Notes under the pieces: model-generated
Database searches by the model: none
Told to the model about the DNA's origin: nothing
The model's input: the letters and a program-made list of their open reading frames with translations, nothing else
Translations under genes and position numbers: made by a program
In this document: positions 8,261 through 16,494 of the stretch, piece after piece
Numbering within the stretch: the stretch's first letter is position 1
How the letters are laid out: each line of letters begins with the position of its first letter
NCBI GenBank assembly: GCA_947487955.1
Contig: CANKYV010000011.1
Location: 1-46,952 of the forward strand
Reading direction: 5' to 3'
Source of the DNA: Alphaproteobacteria bacterium
GTDB taxonomy: Bacteria > Pseudomonadota > Alphaproteobacteria > Paracaedibacterales > CAITNM01
DNA: 46,952 nt

Positions 8261-8947
8261 TCAGACAGTATGAATAAGCTTAGGTAATTCTCGCATATCA
8301 TAAAATACCTTTAGAGCACCTGCTTTTAAGAGTTTTGTTTCTTCTGTAGGTAAAGGTTTTTCAGAATTAATAAACCCTAGAACTTTCATACCTGCACTTT
8401 TGGCGGCGTGTATGCCTGTTATACTATCTTCAATAACTAAGCATTCTTTCTCAGACACTAGCATTTTGCGTGCTGCATGAAGATACAAATCAGGGGCTGG
8501 TTTTGGACGTGATACCATATCTGCACTGAAAACGTAACCATTGAAAAAATGCATAAGATTTCTTGATGTGAGGAGTTTTGATAAACGGTCAAAATTACTA
8601 TTCGATGCTACAGCCTTTGTAAGCTCTATTTGTTGTAGGGCTTCATAAACATGAGGAATAATTTTTACTTCCTTCTCCAGGGTTTGTAACAATTTTTTTT
8701 CTACATTTGCTAAAAATTGAGCTGATATATTGATTCCGGATTCGTGGGCAATTTGTTGAAATACATTTTCTGTGGTAATTCCTGCAAATCGTTCTTGATA
8801 TTCTTCTTCGTTGATGTAGATGTGCAGTGTTTTTAAAGCCTCTAGCTCGACCCGGTTACCTATTGCGCTTGAATCAAGTAAAACACCATCACAGTCAAAA
8901 ATAAGGAGCTTGATTTTTTGTGAAACTGTTTGTGATTGAGACATCAC
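8261..8947 (-). CDS. HAD-superfamily phosphatase (subfamily IA, beta-phosphoglucomutase-like)
   Basis: The motifs of HAD-IA enzymes are all present: FDCDGVLLDS (nucleophile Asp and acid Asp near residues 18-20), an alpha-helical cap, ASNS (motif II), KPAPDLY (motif III Lys) and VIEDSITGIHAAKSAGM (motif IV). The 228-residue length is typical of phosphoglycolate phosphatase, YieH or beta-phosphoglucomutase relatives; the motifs do not tell them apart. It starts 9 bases after the PIMT gene stop on the same strand with a good ribosome site (AAGGAG), so the two are probably co-transcribed. Cytoplasmic. Confidence 0.88.
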   Translation of the reverse strand: MMSQSQTVSQKIKLLIFDCDGVLLDSSAIGNRVELEALKTLHIYINEEEYQERFAGITTENVFQQIAHESGINISAQFLANVEKKLLQTLEKEVKIIPHVYEALQQIELTKAVASNSNFDRLSKLLTSRNLMHFFNGYVFSADMVSRPKPAPDLYLHAARKMLVSEKECLVIEDSITGIHAAKSAGMKVLGFINSEKPLPTEETKLLKAGALKVFYDMRELPKLIHTV

Positions 8948-8956
8948 TACTTCTCC

Positions 8957-9736
8957 TTATGTAAAAGGTACAAATTTTACAGGTAATAATGTTCGTTGGG
9001 TTATTTCTCCTTTTGTATTTTTATGCACTATAGTGAGAAACTGATTGTTGTCAGTACCTAAAGGGATCACCAAGATGCCATCTTTGGCTAGTTGTTTGAG
9101 TAGGAGAGGTGGAATAGTTTGTGATGCTGCTGCAACGATGATTTTATTATATGGAGCATGTCCATACCATCCTTGGGTTCCATCTCTTTTTGATACGTGT
9201 ACATTTTTGTATCCTAACTGAGTAAGCTTTTTTTGTGTCGCTTGGGCCAAAGAGGAAATAGTTTCAACAGAATAAACCTTTTCAGCCAAGTGGCTAAGAA
9301 TGGCCGCTTGATATCCAGAACCTGTACCTATCTCAAGTACTTTGTCATGAGGCTGAATATCTAAAAGTTCTGTCATTATTGCTACAATGAAGGGTTGTGA
9401 TATGGTTTGTCCTTCACCAATGGAGCGTGGTTCATTAATGTATGCCTTGCTTTCGTCTTCAGGAAGCACAAACAAGTGACGGGGTACTTGCTCCAGCGCC
9501 TGTAAGACTTTAGGAGAAAGATGGCTTATCCCTGTGTATTTAGCTGTTTCATGAACTTCAAGCTCTATTTCTTTTATCATTCTCTTCTGAGATTCATGGT
9601 AGTGCTTAAGTGATAAGTTCATTACAATCATCCCTGCCTTTAAATTTGCAATTCTTTCTGACAAGCAATTCTTAAAATGAAAACCGGTGAGAAAACTCAG
9701 ATTTAGTAAACATAATAAAATAATAAATTTTTTCAT
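8957..9736 (-). CDS. pcm: Protein-L-isoaspartate O-methyltransferase with signal peptide
   Basis: PIMT methylates L-isoaspartyl residues in aged proteins with S-adenosylmethionine. Visible: PRHLFVLPEDESKAYINEP (residues about 90-108), GEGQTISQPFIVAIMTELL, then motif I VLEIGTGSGYQAAILSHLA and VYSVETI, and the C-terminal LVIPLGT. The enzyme part begins around residue 55; before it is a hydrophobic leader (KKFIILLCLLNLSFLTGF) that looks like a signal peptide or membrane anchor, unlike the usual cytoplasmic form. A ribosome site (GGGAGG) precedes the ATG. Co-directional with the HAD gene. SAM would have to be available where it acts, so an anchored cytoplasmic location is possible too. Confidence 0.92.
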   Translation of the reverse strand: MKKFIILLCLLNLSFLTGFHFKNCLSERIANLKAGMIVMNLSLKHYHESQKRMIKEIELEVHETAKYTGISHLSPKVLQALEQVPRHLFVLPEDESKAYINEPRSIGEGQTISQPFIVAIMTELLDIQPHDKVLEIGTGSGYQAAILSHLAEKVYSVETISSLAQATQKKLTQLGYKNVHVSKRDGTQGWYGHAPYNKIIVAAASQTIPPLLLKQLAKDGILVIPLGTDNNQFLTIVHKNTKGEITQRTLLPVKFVPFT

Positions 9737-9970
9737 GTTTACCTCCCTTATATTGAGATTTAAAATTCAGGGCCATGGTCTAGATCCGTGTAAGGCTACT
9801 TGATTTGCCTTACTCACAAAACGTGATATTTAATGAAATTTTAACGTTTTTATTATGGCGTTTGAGGTTCAACGTTTTCGTGGAAAATCTTTTAAGTAGG
9901 AGGGGAGTATGGATCTACATTCACTAATACCTTTTTGGAAAAGTATGTCTCAGCCCTATGGTTCTCAGCA

Positions 9971-10034
9971 GGAATGACAAAAGTACGTCATTCCCTGGCA
10001 AGGCGCGAATTAAGCGCCGCAGTCCGGGATCCAG
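9971..10034. repeat. Dispersed palindromic repeat in the 313-base gap before the MFS gene
   Basis: The gap 9737-10049 contains no credible gene. Near its right end an 8-bp perfect hairpin (GGAATGAC at 9971-9978 with GTCATTCC at 9987-9994) is followed by a second one (GGCGC at 10002-10006 with GCGCC at 10014-10018) and GGGATCCAGTTAA. The layout resembles the CGTCATTCC...GGAATCCAG family of intergenic repeats and shares its end with the block at 1117-1197. It lies just 3' of the minus-strand transporter gene and could also act as its transcript end. Confidence 0.5.
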
Positions 10035-10049
10035 TTAAACTTAGCATTG

Positions 10050-11387
10050 TTAAGCAGCAGTGCGTAGTTTAACAAAACTAGTTTTAGTGTGATTGAACTC
10101 TAATTTCTCAAAATGCCTTACACTCATGAGAAAGCCTATGGTAGCTGGAATAAATACAACCCACAGTCCCCAAGCACCAAACCAATCGGTGAGATAGATT
10201 AAGCCAAAGGATGTCACTATATACATACCTGCACGTGAAAAAGCATAAGTAAGGCTTGCGTAGGTGTACCTTTTCAATATTGGTAAATGTTCCAAGAAAA
10301 CGGGTATTCCTGGCGTGCTATCCATTGCTAAAGAAACACTCAACGCTTGAATGAGAAATACCTGAAGAGTACTTTGGGCATGCATTAGCCAAAAAGGCAT
10401 CAGCATAAGGAATATTAGAAAAAATAATGCTTTTACTTTTAAGATTTTTAAAGGATGAACTTGATAGCTTAAGTATGATACAAAACAAAGGCTTGCTAAC
10501 TGCACAAGGGTTACAGCCAAATTTTGGTGGATGACTTGTTCGGCTGTGCAACCTAGGGATTTAAGTATATTACCGCAATAGACATAAGAGAAATAAAAAC
10601 AAATTGGCCAGCTACACTGTAGAAGAAAAAAGAAAAATGCAGATTTTTGATAATGGCTTTTGTGTCCTGACAAAATTGTACTTCGGATAATCTTTTTAGC
10701 TTTAAGGGCTTCTATTTTATCTTCTATTGAAGTAATTTCTTTTATGCGTCGTTTCATATCAGCAAATTCTGGGGTTTCGCGTAGACGAGTGCGCGCAATT
10801 GAACCAACTGCTGCAATACCTGACCCAATCCAAAAAACAATACGCCAATCCATTTTAAATGAGGTGAAGGCTGAAGCAATAATAAGTGCCATGACTGTTC
10901 CTGCAACAGAGGCTACCGTGATAAGAGCAACAATGGGATAACGTGCAGGTTTTTCTATTGTTTCTGTTAAATATACTTCAGCACCGACAATTTCTCCAAG
11001 TGATGCAACGCCTTGAACCATACGGCAAATGGTCATTATCCACGCTGCGGTAATGCCAATTTGAGCGTATGTAGGGAGGTTGGCCATAACTATAGAAGAC
11101 AATGACATCAGCATAGTTGTAATGATTACGGTCGATTTTCTGCCAATATGATCTCCGAGATACCCAAAAATTAATGCTCCAAATGGTCGTAAAACAAAGG
11201 TGGAGCAAAAAGCAAAAGCTGAAAGAAGTGCTGCGGTATGAGGGTCTGTTTTTGGAAAAAATAATTCATTGAGAAACACTGCCATATGCACATAAAGCAT
11301 TAAATCAAAATATTCGAGAAAAGTTCCAATTTGTAAAAGTCCAATTGATTCGCGTTGATTTTTAGTGAGTGAGGAAAAAAGATTCAT
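10050..11387 (-). CDS. MFS transporter, metabolite:H+ symporter (ProP-like) family
   Basis: A 445-residue membrane protein with about twelve hydrophobic helices. The MHS-family signatures are clear: FLEYFDLMLYVH (helix 1), the loop 2-3 motif FGYLGDHIGRK (residues about 74-84), GEIVGAEVYLTE after helix 4, and RLRETPEFADMKRR after helix 6. This family moves osmolytes, citrate, ketoglutarate or similar compounds into the cell with protons. A charged central loop (about 210-245) separates the halves. The C-terminal half is more divergent than usual for ProP, so the substrate cannot be stated. Divergent from lgt with 170 bases between the starts. Confidence 0.88.
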   Translation of the reverse strand: MNLFSSLTKNQRESIGLLQIGTFLEYFDLMLYVHMAVFLNELFFPKTDPHTAALLSAFAFCSTFVLRPFGALIFGYLGDHIGRKSTVIITTMLMSLSSIVMANLPTYAQIGITAAWIMTICRMVQGVASLGEIVGAEVYLTETIEKPARYPIVALITVASVAGTVMALIIASAFTSFKMDWRIVFWIGSGIAAVGSIARTRLRETPEFADMKRRIKEITSIEDKIEALKAKKIIRSTILSGHKSHYQKSAFFFFLLQCSWPICFYFSYVYCGNILKSLGCTAEQVIHQNLAVTLVQLASLCFVSYLSYQVHPLKILKVKALFFLIFLMLMPFWLMHAQSTLQVFLIQALSVSLAMDSTPGIPVFLEHLPILKRYTYASLTYAFSRAGMYIVTSFGLIYLTDWFGAWGLWVVFIPATIGFLMSVRHFEKLEFNHTKTSFVKLRTAA

Positions 11388-11557
11388 TTCAACAGGATTG
11401 CTAAGAATGATGCATAACCAGTACGAGGTTTTGTGAAAGTTATCTAGCGTGAAAAATAGTTTTTATTGACCGTTAGAGCAAGCAGGAAGGGTTGCTTTTA
11501 GCGCTTAGTATTATATGGTAGTGTAATCAAGTTAAATACTAAAGAAGTATATCGCTG

Positions 11558-12376
11558 ATGATTCATTTCCCAGCTATTGATCCAGTGGCAATTACGCTTG
11601 GTCCTTTAAAAGTGCACTGGTATGGCATTGCTTATGTGGTGGGTATTATCTTGGCATGTCACTGGGCGCATGGGTTGATTCGGCGTTTTCAATTTAACAT
11701 TACCCCTAAATTATTTGATGATCTGTTGCCTTATGTTGTTATTGGAATTGTTGTAGGGGGGAGGCTTGGGCATACCATGTTGTATGATCCAGGATATTAC
11801 TTAAGTAATCCTTTGGAGATTTTACAGGTATGGCGAGGAGGGATGTCATTTCACGGTGGTCTACTTGGGGTTGTGGTTATGGCAGTGATTTACACCAAGC
11901 GTCATCAGTTAGATTTTTATAGTCTTGGTGATTTAATGGCCCTTATTTCACCTATTGGTTTATTTTTTGGACGTTTAGCCAATTTCATTAATGCTGAATT
12001 ATGTGGAATAGAAACAAAAATGCCTTGGGGGGTGATGTTTCCAAGCCAAATGGTTGCAAGGCATCCCACACAAATATATGAAGCTATTTTAGAAGGATTG
12101 GTTTTATTTTGTGTGTTAAATTTTGTTTATAAAAATGCTCCAAAATTAAGGGCTTGTAAGGGGTTAACCGGCTGTTTGTTTTTAAGTTTATATGCACTCT
12201 TTCGTTTAAGCGTTGAAGCGTTTAAAGTACAAGAAACGGTTGTGCAATTAGGCACTTATAAGCTAGGGGTTGGTGTTATATTATGTACGCTCATGCTTTT
12301 GCTAAGCATCATGTTGATAATGGCGCGCCTTCGTGCATTCAAGACTATATCAGAAAGAACGGTTCTGTCACGGTAG
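11558..12376 (+). CDS. lgt: Prolipoprotein diacylglyceryl transferase Lgt
   Basis: Lgt moves the diacylglyceryl group of phosphatidylglycerol onto the lipobox Cys of prolipoproteins in the inner membrane. Features: LKVHWYGIAYVVGI near the N terminus, VVGGRLGHTMLYDP, the highly conserved WRGGMSFHGGLLG (catalytic His region, residues about 90-102), RLANFINAELCG (Lgt signature with the essential Asn) and HPTQIYEA. Length 272 is normal. It begins the run lgt-midA-pgeF, with the next gene starting 94 bases before the lgt stop. Confidence 0.96.
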   Translation: MIHFPAIDPVAITLGPLKVHWYGIAYVVGIILACHWAHGLIRRFQFNITPKLFDDLLPYVVIGIVVGGRLGHTMLYDPGYYLSNPLEILQVWRGGMSFHGGLLGVVVMAVIYTKRHQLDFYSLGDLMALISPIGLFFGRLANFINAELCGIETKMPWGVMFPSQMVARHPTQIYEAILEGLVLFCVLNFVYKNAPKLRACKGLTGCLFLSLYALFRLSVEAFKVQETVVQLGTYKLGVGVILCTLMLLLSIMLIMARLRAFKTISERTVLSR

Positions 12377-13308
12377 AGGAAGCTCAAAAGCTTGGGCTTT
12401 ATCATCCAGAGTTTGGGTATTACATTCACAACAGCGTGATTGGTTCTCAGGGTGACTTTATAACAGCGCCTGAAATTTCTCAGCTGTTTGGTGAAATGCT
12501 TGCTTTTTGGTGCATTGCTCAATGGCAGGAAGCGGGTATGCCAAAGTCTTTGCATCTTATTGAATTAGGTCCTGGCAGAGGTACGTTGATGCAAGATATT
12601 CTGCGTATAGGTGGACGCCAAGAAGGTTTTTTAGAGAGCTTAACTGTTAGTTGTGTTGAAATTTGTGCGCCTTTGCGTGAGCAACAGCGGCAGGTACTGG
12701 GTGAATTTCCTTTTGTTTATTGGCATACAAGCCTTTCAGAGGTGCCAAAAGGTGCTGATTTTACAATTGTTATTGCGAATGAATTTTTTGATACGTTACC
12801 TGTTCGCCAATTTATAGGGCATGAAGAAAGAATGGTGCGTTATAGCGAAAAAGAAAATACATTAATTTTTTCTCCGCCAGGAAATCCAAAAACTGTTAAA
12901 GAAACATGCCCTGCTGGTGAAGAAATTATGCATGAAATTATGCGCCACCTTACACCAGGAGTGGCCTTAATTATTGATTACGGAGATGATACAACGCCTG
13001 AGTCACGCTTTGGTGACACACTACAGGCTTTATTCCAGCACAAGCCAGTTAATGTACTGCAAAGTTTAAGTTTTGCAGATTTGTCGCATCAAGTTGATTT
13101 TCATAAACTATGTGGTATTGCTACGAATTTTCGCTTCCAACCGCAAGGAAATTTTTTGCTAAGGCTTGGGATTGAGCATCGTTTGGAAAAGCTTATCAAT
13201 ATTGCTTCACCTGAGCAGCGATTTGGCTTAACAACTGGTGCTACGCGTTTGGTGGCGCCTACCGAAATGGGGCAACGCTTTAAAGTTTTAGAGGTTTTTC
13301 AATGGTAA
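12283..13308 (+). CDS. MidA/NDUFAF7-family SAM-dependent methyltransferase
   Basis: The family is the bacterial relative of the mitochondrial complex I assembly methyltransferase. Motifs: GLYHPEFGYYIHN (residues about 38-50), GDFITAPEISQLFGE, motif I LIELGPGRGTLMQDILR (near residue 92), VIANEFFDTLPVRQF and LIIDYGDD. Length 341 is slightly short of the usual 350-380. The start at 12283 is the only in-frame ATG before the conserved region and lies inside lgt, an unusually long 94-base overlap; the leader of about 20 residues has no family match. The stop overlaps pgeF by 7 bases. This gene order is common in alphaproteobacteria. Confidence 0.92.
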   Translation: MYAHAFAKHHVDNGAPSCIQDYIRKNGSVTVEEAQKLGLYHPEFGYYIHNSVIGSQGDFITAPEISQLFGEMLAFWCIAQWQEAGMPKSLHLIELGPGRGTLMQDILRIGGRQEGFLESLTVSCVEICAPLREQQRQVLGEFPFVYWHTSLSEVPKGADFTIVIANEFFDTLPVRQFIGHEERMVRYSEKENTLIFSPPGNPKTVKETCPAGEEIMHEIMRHLTPGVALIIDYGDDTTPESRFGDTLQALFQHKPVNVLQSLSFADLSHQVDFHKLCGIATNFRFQPQGNFLLRLGIEHRLEKLINIASPEQRFGLTTGATRLVAPTEMGQRFKVLEVFQW

Positions 13309-14051
13309 ATCCTCCTTTTCAAACAGCTAAAGAGCTTGAGCACAAAGGGATTGTTCACGGGTTTTTTGGGCGTCTTGGAGGGGTTAGCCAAGGAATTTAT
13401 ACAAGTTTGAATGCAGGTTTTCATAAAGATGATCATGATGAAAATATTATTGAAAATCGCAAGCGCATATGTAATGCCATGGGAATTGATCACATGGTCA
13501 CCTTACGGCAAGTTCATAAAAGTGACGTTTTGATTGTGGATAGCAATACAGAAAACGGTTATCAAATGGATGCCATGGTTAGTAAAACGCCGGGGCGGTT
13601 ACTTGCTATTCAAACGGCGGATTGTGCGCCGGTTTTATTGGCAGATCCTGTTGCACGTGTGGTCGGTGGAATTCATGCCGGCTGGCGTAGCGCTGTGACT
13701 GGTATTGTGCAAAAAACAATTGATGCGATGCAAGCTTTGGGCGCTGAAAAAGAGCGTATTACTGCTGTTATTGGTCCGTGTATTCACCAAAAAAGTTATG
13801 AAGTTGGCCAAGAAGTTTTTGATGCTGCTAAAAAAGCAGAGTTTTTTGCTCCTTCTAATCGTGTTGGGCATTATCTTTTTGATTTAGGTGGGTATGTGTT
13901 GAATGAGCTTAAAACACAAGGTATTAAAAACACGGAAGTGTTGCCTTTGGATACGTACACTTTGGAAGATCAATACTTTAGTTGTAGGCGCTCTGCTCAT
14001 CGTGGGGAGTCTTTTTATGGTAATCAGTTATCAACAATTGGGTTATTGTAG
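13302..14051 (+). CDS. pgeF: PgeF/YfiH-type laccase-domain protein (peptidoglycan editing or purine nucleoside phosphorylase)
   Basis: Zinc-site motifs of the family are present: LRQVHKSDV, QTADCAPVLLAD and GGIHAGWRSAVTGIVQKTI, plus IGPCIHQKSYEVG and the C-terminal DQYFSCRRSAHRGE. Known members remove wrongly incorporated L-Ser from UDP-MurNAc (E. coli YfiH) or cleave purine nucleosides. The 249-residue length is normal. Its ATG overlaps the stop of the upstream methyltransferase (ATGGTAA), so translation is coupled. Cytoplasmic. The closing helix is intact, with no sign of truncation. Confidence 0.94.
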   Translation: MVNPPFQTAKELEHKGIVHGFFGRLGGVSQGIYTSLNAGFHKDDHDENIIENRKRICNAMGIDHMVTLRQVHKSDVLIVDSNTENGYQMDAMVSKTPGRLLAIQTADCAPVLLADPVARVVGGIHAGWRSAVTGIVQKTIDAMQALGAEKERITAVIGPCIHQKSYEVGQEVFDAAKKAEFFAPSNRVGHYLFDLGGYVLNELKTQGIKNTEVLPLDTYTLEDQYFSCRRSAHRGESFYGNQLSTIGLL

Positions 14052-14142
14052 AAACTGTTGTTGTTCTAAAAATAAAAATTCCAAAAATGTTTCTTGTATT
14101 GTAATATCTCTTCTTAAATATCTTAATTTAAGAAATGTTTGT

Positions 14143-15237
14143 ATGAGAAAACTCAGTAAAATTGTATTGTTACTGGTTGCATTATGCTTGCCATGTGTGC
14201 AGGCAACTGACGAATTATACTTGGTTGTTGGTAGCAATAGAATCGAAGGTGAAATCTCAAATCCGTATCTTGAATCTTATCGTTATAATTCCGAAACTGA
14301 TTTTTCTCACCAAGATACATTTGATGGCAAAGCAACAACCTTAGATTTGTATCCTGATGTTGGTGTGCCAAATCACATTCCTGCCACTGATGCTTGTGCA
14401 TATGTCCCAAGTAAACCTATTGCAGAAGTGTTTATGGAAAATTTTCCTAGCTGGGGAGCAAGGGATGTTATGAATTTACAAAGGCTGAATGTAACTATGC
14501 ATCCTGAATTGAGCGTAGAAATTCATAAAGAGTTTCAAAAGCAAACGAGCATGTGCCCACCAATTGTTCAAGCAATAATCCAAACCCGTATGTTTATTGA
14601 TTTAAATACTCCTTGTACAATAGATCCTTTGCTTATGCCTCGCGCAATTAAGAATTTAAGAAAGCATATGAGGTCGGGCGCAAAGCTTTATATAGAGCAC
14701 ATGCCATTGTTTTCTTTACCCGCAGAAAAAAAAGGAAAAAATCCCTTTAGCCTTTATGTATATCCTTTATTTCCTGATTTATTAAAAGCAGTGACGGTCA
14801 CAGATGCTGAGCAAGTGTGGTATGACGCAGGAGAGCGGTTGTATCGTTTGGATATTCCATTAGAAAGTATCAGATCGATAATTTTGGAAGGTAAAGAAAA
14901 GCAAGAATTATGTAAAAAAGCTATTGAGTTGGTGCAGGTCGCTATGGCTAATGCCACAGGGAAATTTTATTTTGAGAGAAATACTTATTTTGAGCAACTG
15001 AATAAAGAAATTAATTCATTTAGTACTAATTTTTTGGGCAAGCAAGCACAGTTCCAGCAGTCACTCAGTGTTGTAATCGCACTTGAATTAGAAAGACTTG
15101 AGCAGTCTCGGGCTGATTCTTCAATTAATCAATTTTTGCAAAGCCAGGGTTTTACAAATATTCAACAAGAACGAGTTGATAGAAATCCTTTCAATGGACG
15201 TAGTAACTCATGGATGATAACGGCGATTAAAGCTTGA
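14143..15237 (+). CDS. Secreted protein of unknown function with weak methyltransferase-like pattern
   Basis: The start at ATG 14143 gives a clean signal peptide (KIVLLLVALCLPCVQA, cut near residue 20); an open frame extends upstream into pgeF but has no signal and no ribosome site. The mature part begins ELYLVVGSN, then TLDLYPDVGVPNHIPATDA, VFMENFPSWG and, much later, RKHMRSGAKLYIEHMP. That succession of strands and turns resembles a Rossmann methyltransferase in which the SAM-binding Gly loop is degenerate. This is my pattern inference only. The last 100 residues are helical and Gln/Glu-rich. 364 residues; follows pgeF by 91 bases. No neighbour suggests a role. Confidence 0.7.
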   Translation: MRKLSKIVLLLVALCLPCVQATDELYLVVGSNRIEGEISNPYLESYRYNSETDFSHQDTFDGKATTLDLYPDVGVPNHIPATDACAYVPSKPIAEVFMENFPSWGARDVMNLQRLNVTMHPELSVEIHKEFQKQTSMCPPIVQAIIQTRMFIDLNTPCTIDPLLMPRAIKNLRKHMRSGAKLYIEHMPLFSLPAEKKGKNPFSLYVYPLFPDLLKAVTVTDAEQVWYDAGERLYRLDIPLESIRSIILEGKEKQELCKKAIELVQVAMANATGKFYFERNTYFEQLNKEINSFSTNFLGKQAQFQQSLSVVIALELERLEQSRADSSINQFLQSQGFTNIQQERVDRNPFNGRSNSWMITAIKA

Positions 15238-15291
15238 AGATATGTTGAAATTAGCAATATAATATTATATATTCTTCGTTTGAATTAATTA

Positions 15292-16419
15292 ATGAATAAT
15301 ATTATGCAAAAAAATATTTTAAAAATTAGCATCATCTGTCTTTTTATACTAAATTTTGTAAATTTTTCTTATGCGATGGAAGGGCCTGTGCATCATCCTG
15401 ATTATTATGCAGGAATTACTCTTCACATATTGACCAATAGAGATTTCTCTAAACACCATCAGCAGAATATCGAAGATGCAATTTCATACATTGCAGACCC
15501 TATGGTTTCTCTTGCTATTAAGAAAAATCTGGAACAAGTTTTGATTTTTATTTCAAGGCAGAATCGTGCTTTGGCTGAAAAAAGTCTAGTTGAATGCTCT
15601 CAATATCCTTTTGAATGTTCCCCTGAATTTCCTTTTGAATTTTTCCAAAAAAGCGAGGAGGATATATTGTCATGTCTTAAAAATCCAAGAGCTTCGCCTG
15701 TTACTAAAGTAGGTTTTATAGAGCAGATTTTTCTAAAAAAAAAGCTAGAAAAATTTCGTGTGCAAGCAGCGTCTGTTGTTGTTGATCTTCTCACTGAAGA
15801 GGATCTTCCTGCTGAAAAAAAGGCTTTTCTTGCTTTACAACTTTTTACAAATAAGTCTTTAGGAAAATATTACGAACATGAAGCAGCGATAAGCGCATGG
15901 AAAGAATTCTCGAATGATAAAAGTGTTCATTCGTCAATTTCTCTGGCGAAAGAAGTTATTGCTTGTAAACTTTTAAGTGACGATAAGTTTTATAAGCATC
16001 ACAAGCAAGCAATTTCAGTTTGGAAAAATCTTGAAATTTCAGCAAAAGCATTCACCGCTTGTGATATTTTGCAAAATGATTCTTTATCGCGTCATTATCC
16101 TTATGCAGAAAAAGACCTTAAAAATTCTTTCTCTTCAGAAGATGAAATTGTTCCTTGGTATACAAAGGCAAGGTTGTCAAAGATAATAAGGAAAACTAGA
16201 AGTAAAAAATTAAGTAAAGCACGTGATATTGCTTTGGATTATTTTAACTCTTTGGAAGATGATTCCACAACAAATGAAGGTGAGTCGTCTTCTGTTTCTG
16301 CCCAAGAAGAACCACAGAGAAAGGAAAGAAAAAAATCTGCTTCTACAGTTTCTGCCCAAGAAGAACCGAAGAGAAAGGAAAGAAAAAAATCTATTATGAA
16401 TCCTGATTTTGTTTATTAA
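15292..16419 (+). CDS. Secreted helical protein with 18-residue C-terminal repeat, function unknown
   Basis: A 375-residue protein with signal peptide (IICLFILNFVNFSYA, cut before MEGP). The start could be ATG 15292 or 15304; both keep the signal. The mature chain is helical, with three loosely repeated HEAT-like segments (KHHQQNIEDAI.., KYYEHEAAISAW.., KHHKQAISVW..), each followed by a helix rich in Ala/Leu/Lys. The C terminus holds two copies of VSAQEEPxRKERKKS, 18 residues apart, at 16294-16338 and 16348-16392, both very basic. The tail could bind nucleic acid or be disordered. The family is not recognised. Confidence 0.7.
   Translation: MNNIMQKNILKISIICLFILNFVNFSYAMEGPVHHPDYYAGITLHILTNRDFSKHHQQNIEDAISYIADPMVSLAIKKNLEQVLIFISRQNRALAEKSLVECSQYPFECSPEFPFEFFQKSEEDILSCLKNPRASPVTKVGFIEQIFLKKKLEKFRVQAASVVVDLLTEEDLPAEKKAFLALQLFTNKSLGKYYEHEAAISAWKEFSNDKSVHSSISLAKEVIACKLLSDDKFYKHHKQAISVWKNLEISAKAFTACDILQNDSLSRHYPYAEKDLKNSFSSEDEIVPWYTKARLSKIIRKTRSKKLSKARDIALDYFNSLEDDSTTNEGESSSVSAQEEPQRKERKKSASTVSAQEEPKRKERKKSIMNPDFVY
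16294..16392 (+). repeat. Two-copy 54-base tandem repeat in the secreted-protein gene
   Basis: A 45-base block at 16294-16338 recurs at 16348-16392 with two base changes, a period of 54 bases. It encodes VSAQEEPxRKERKKS twice, joined by a short AST linker. The near-identity of the DNA suggests recent slippage or a recent duplication. Confidence 0.8.
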
Positions 16420-16494
16420 TTTCAAAATTATTTTTAATGAAGATTTTTGGTCTTTTATATTCTACGCTCGTTAAGGAACTAGAATATTTTTCTT

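Noticed and set aside
13903-14142. Upstream extension of the secreted-protein frame at 14143.
   Set aside because: Lies inside pgeF in another frame; the signal peptide begins at ATG 14143.
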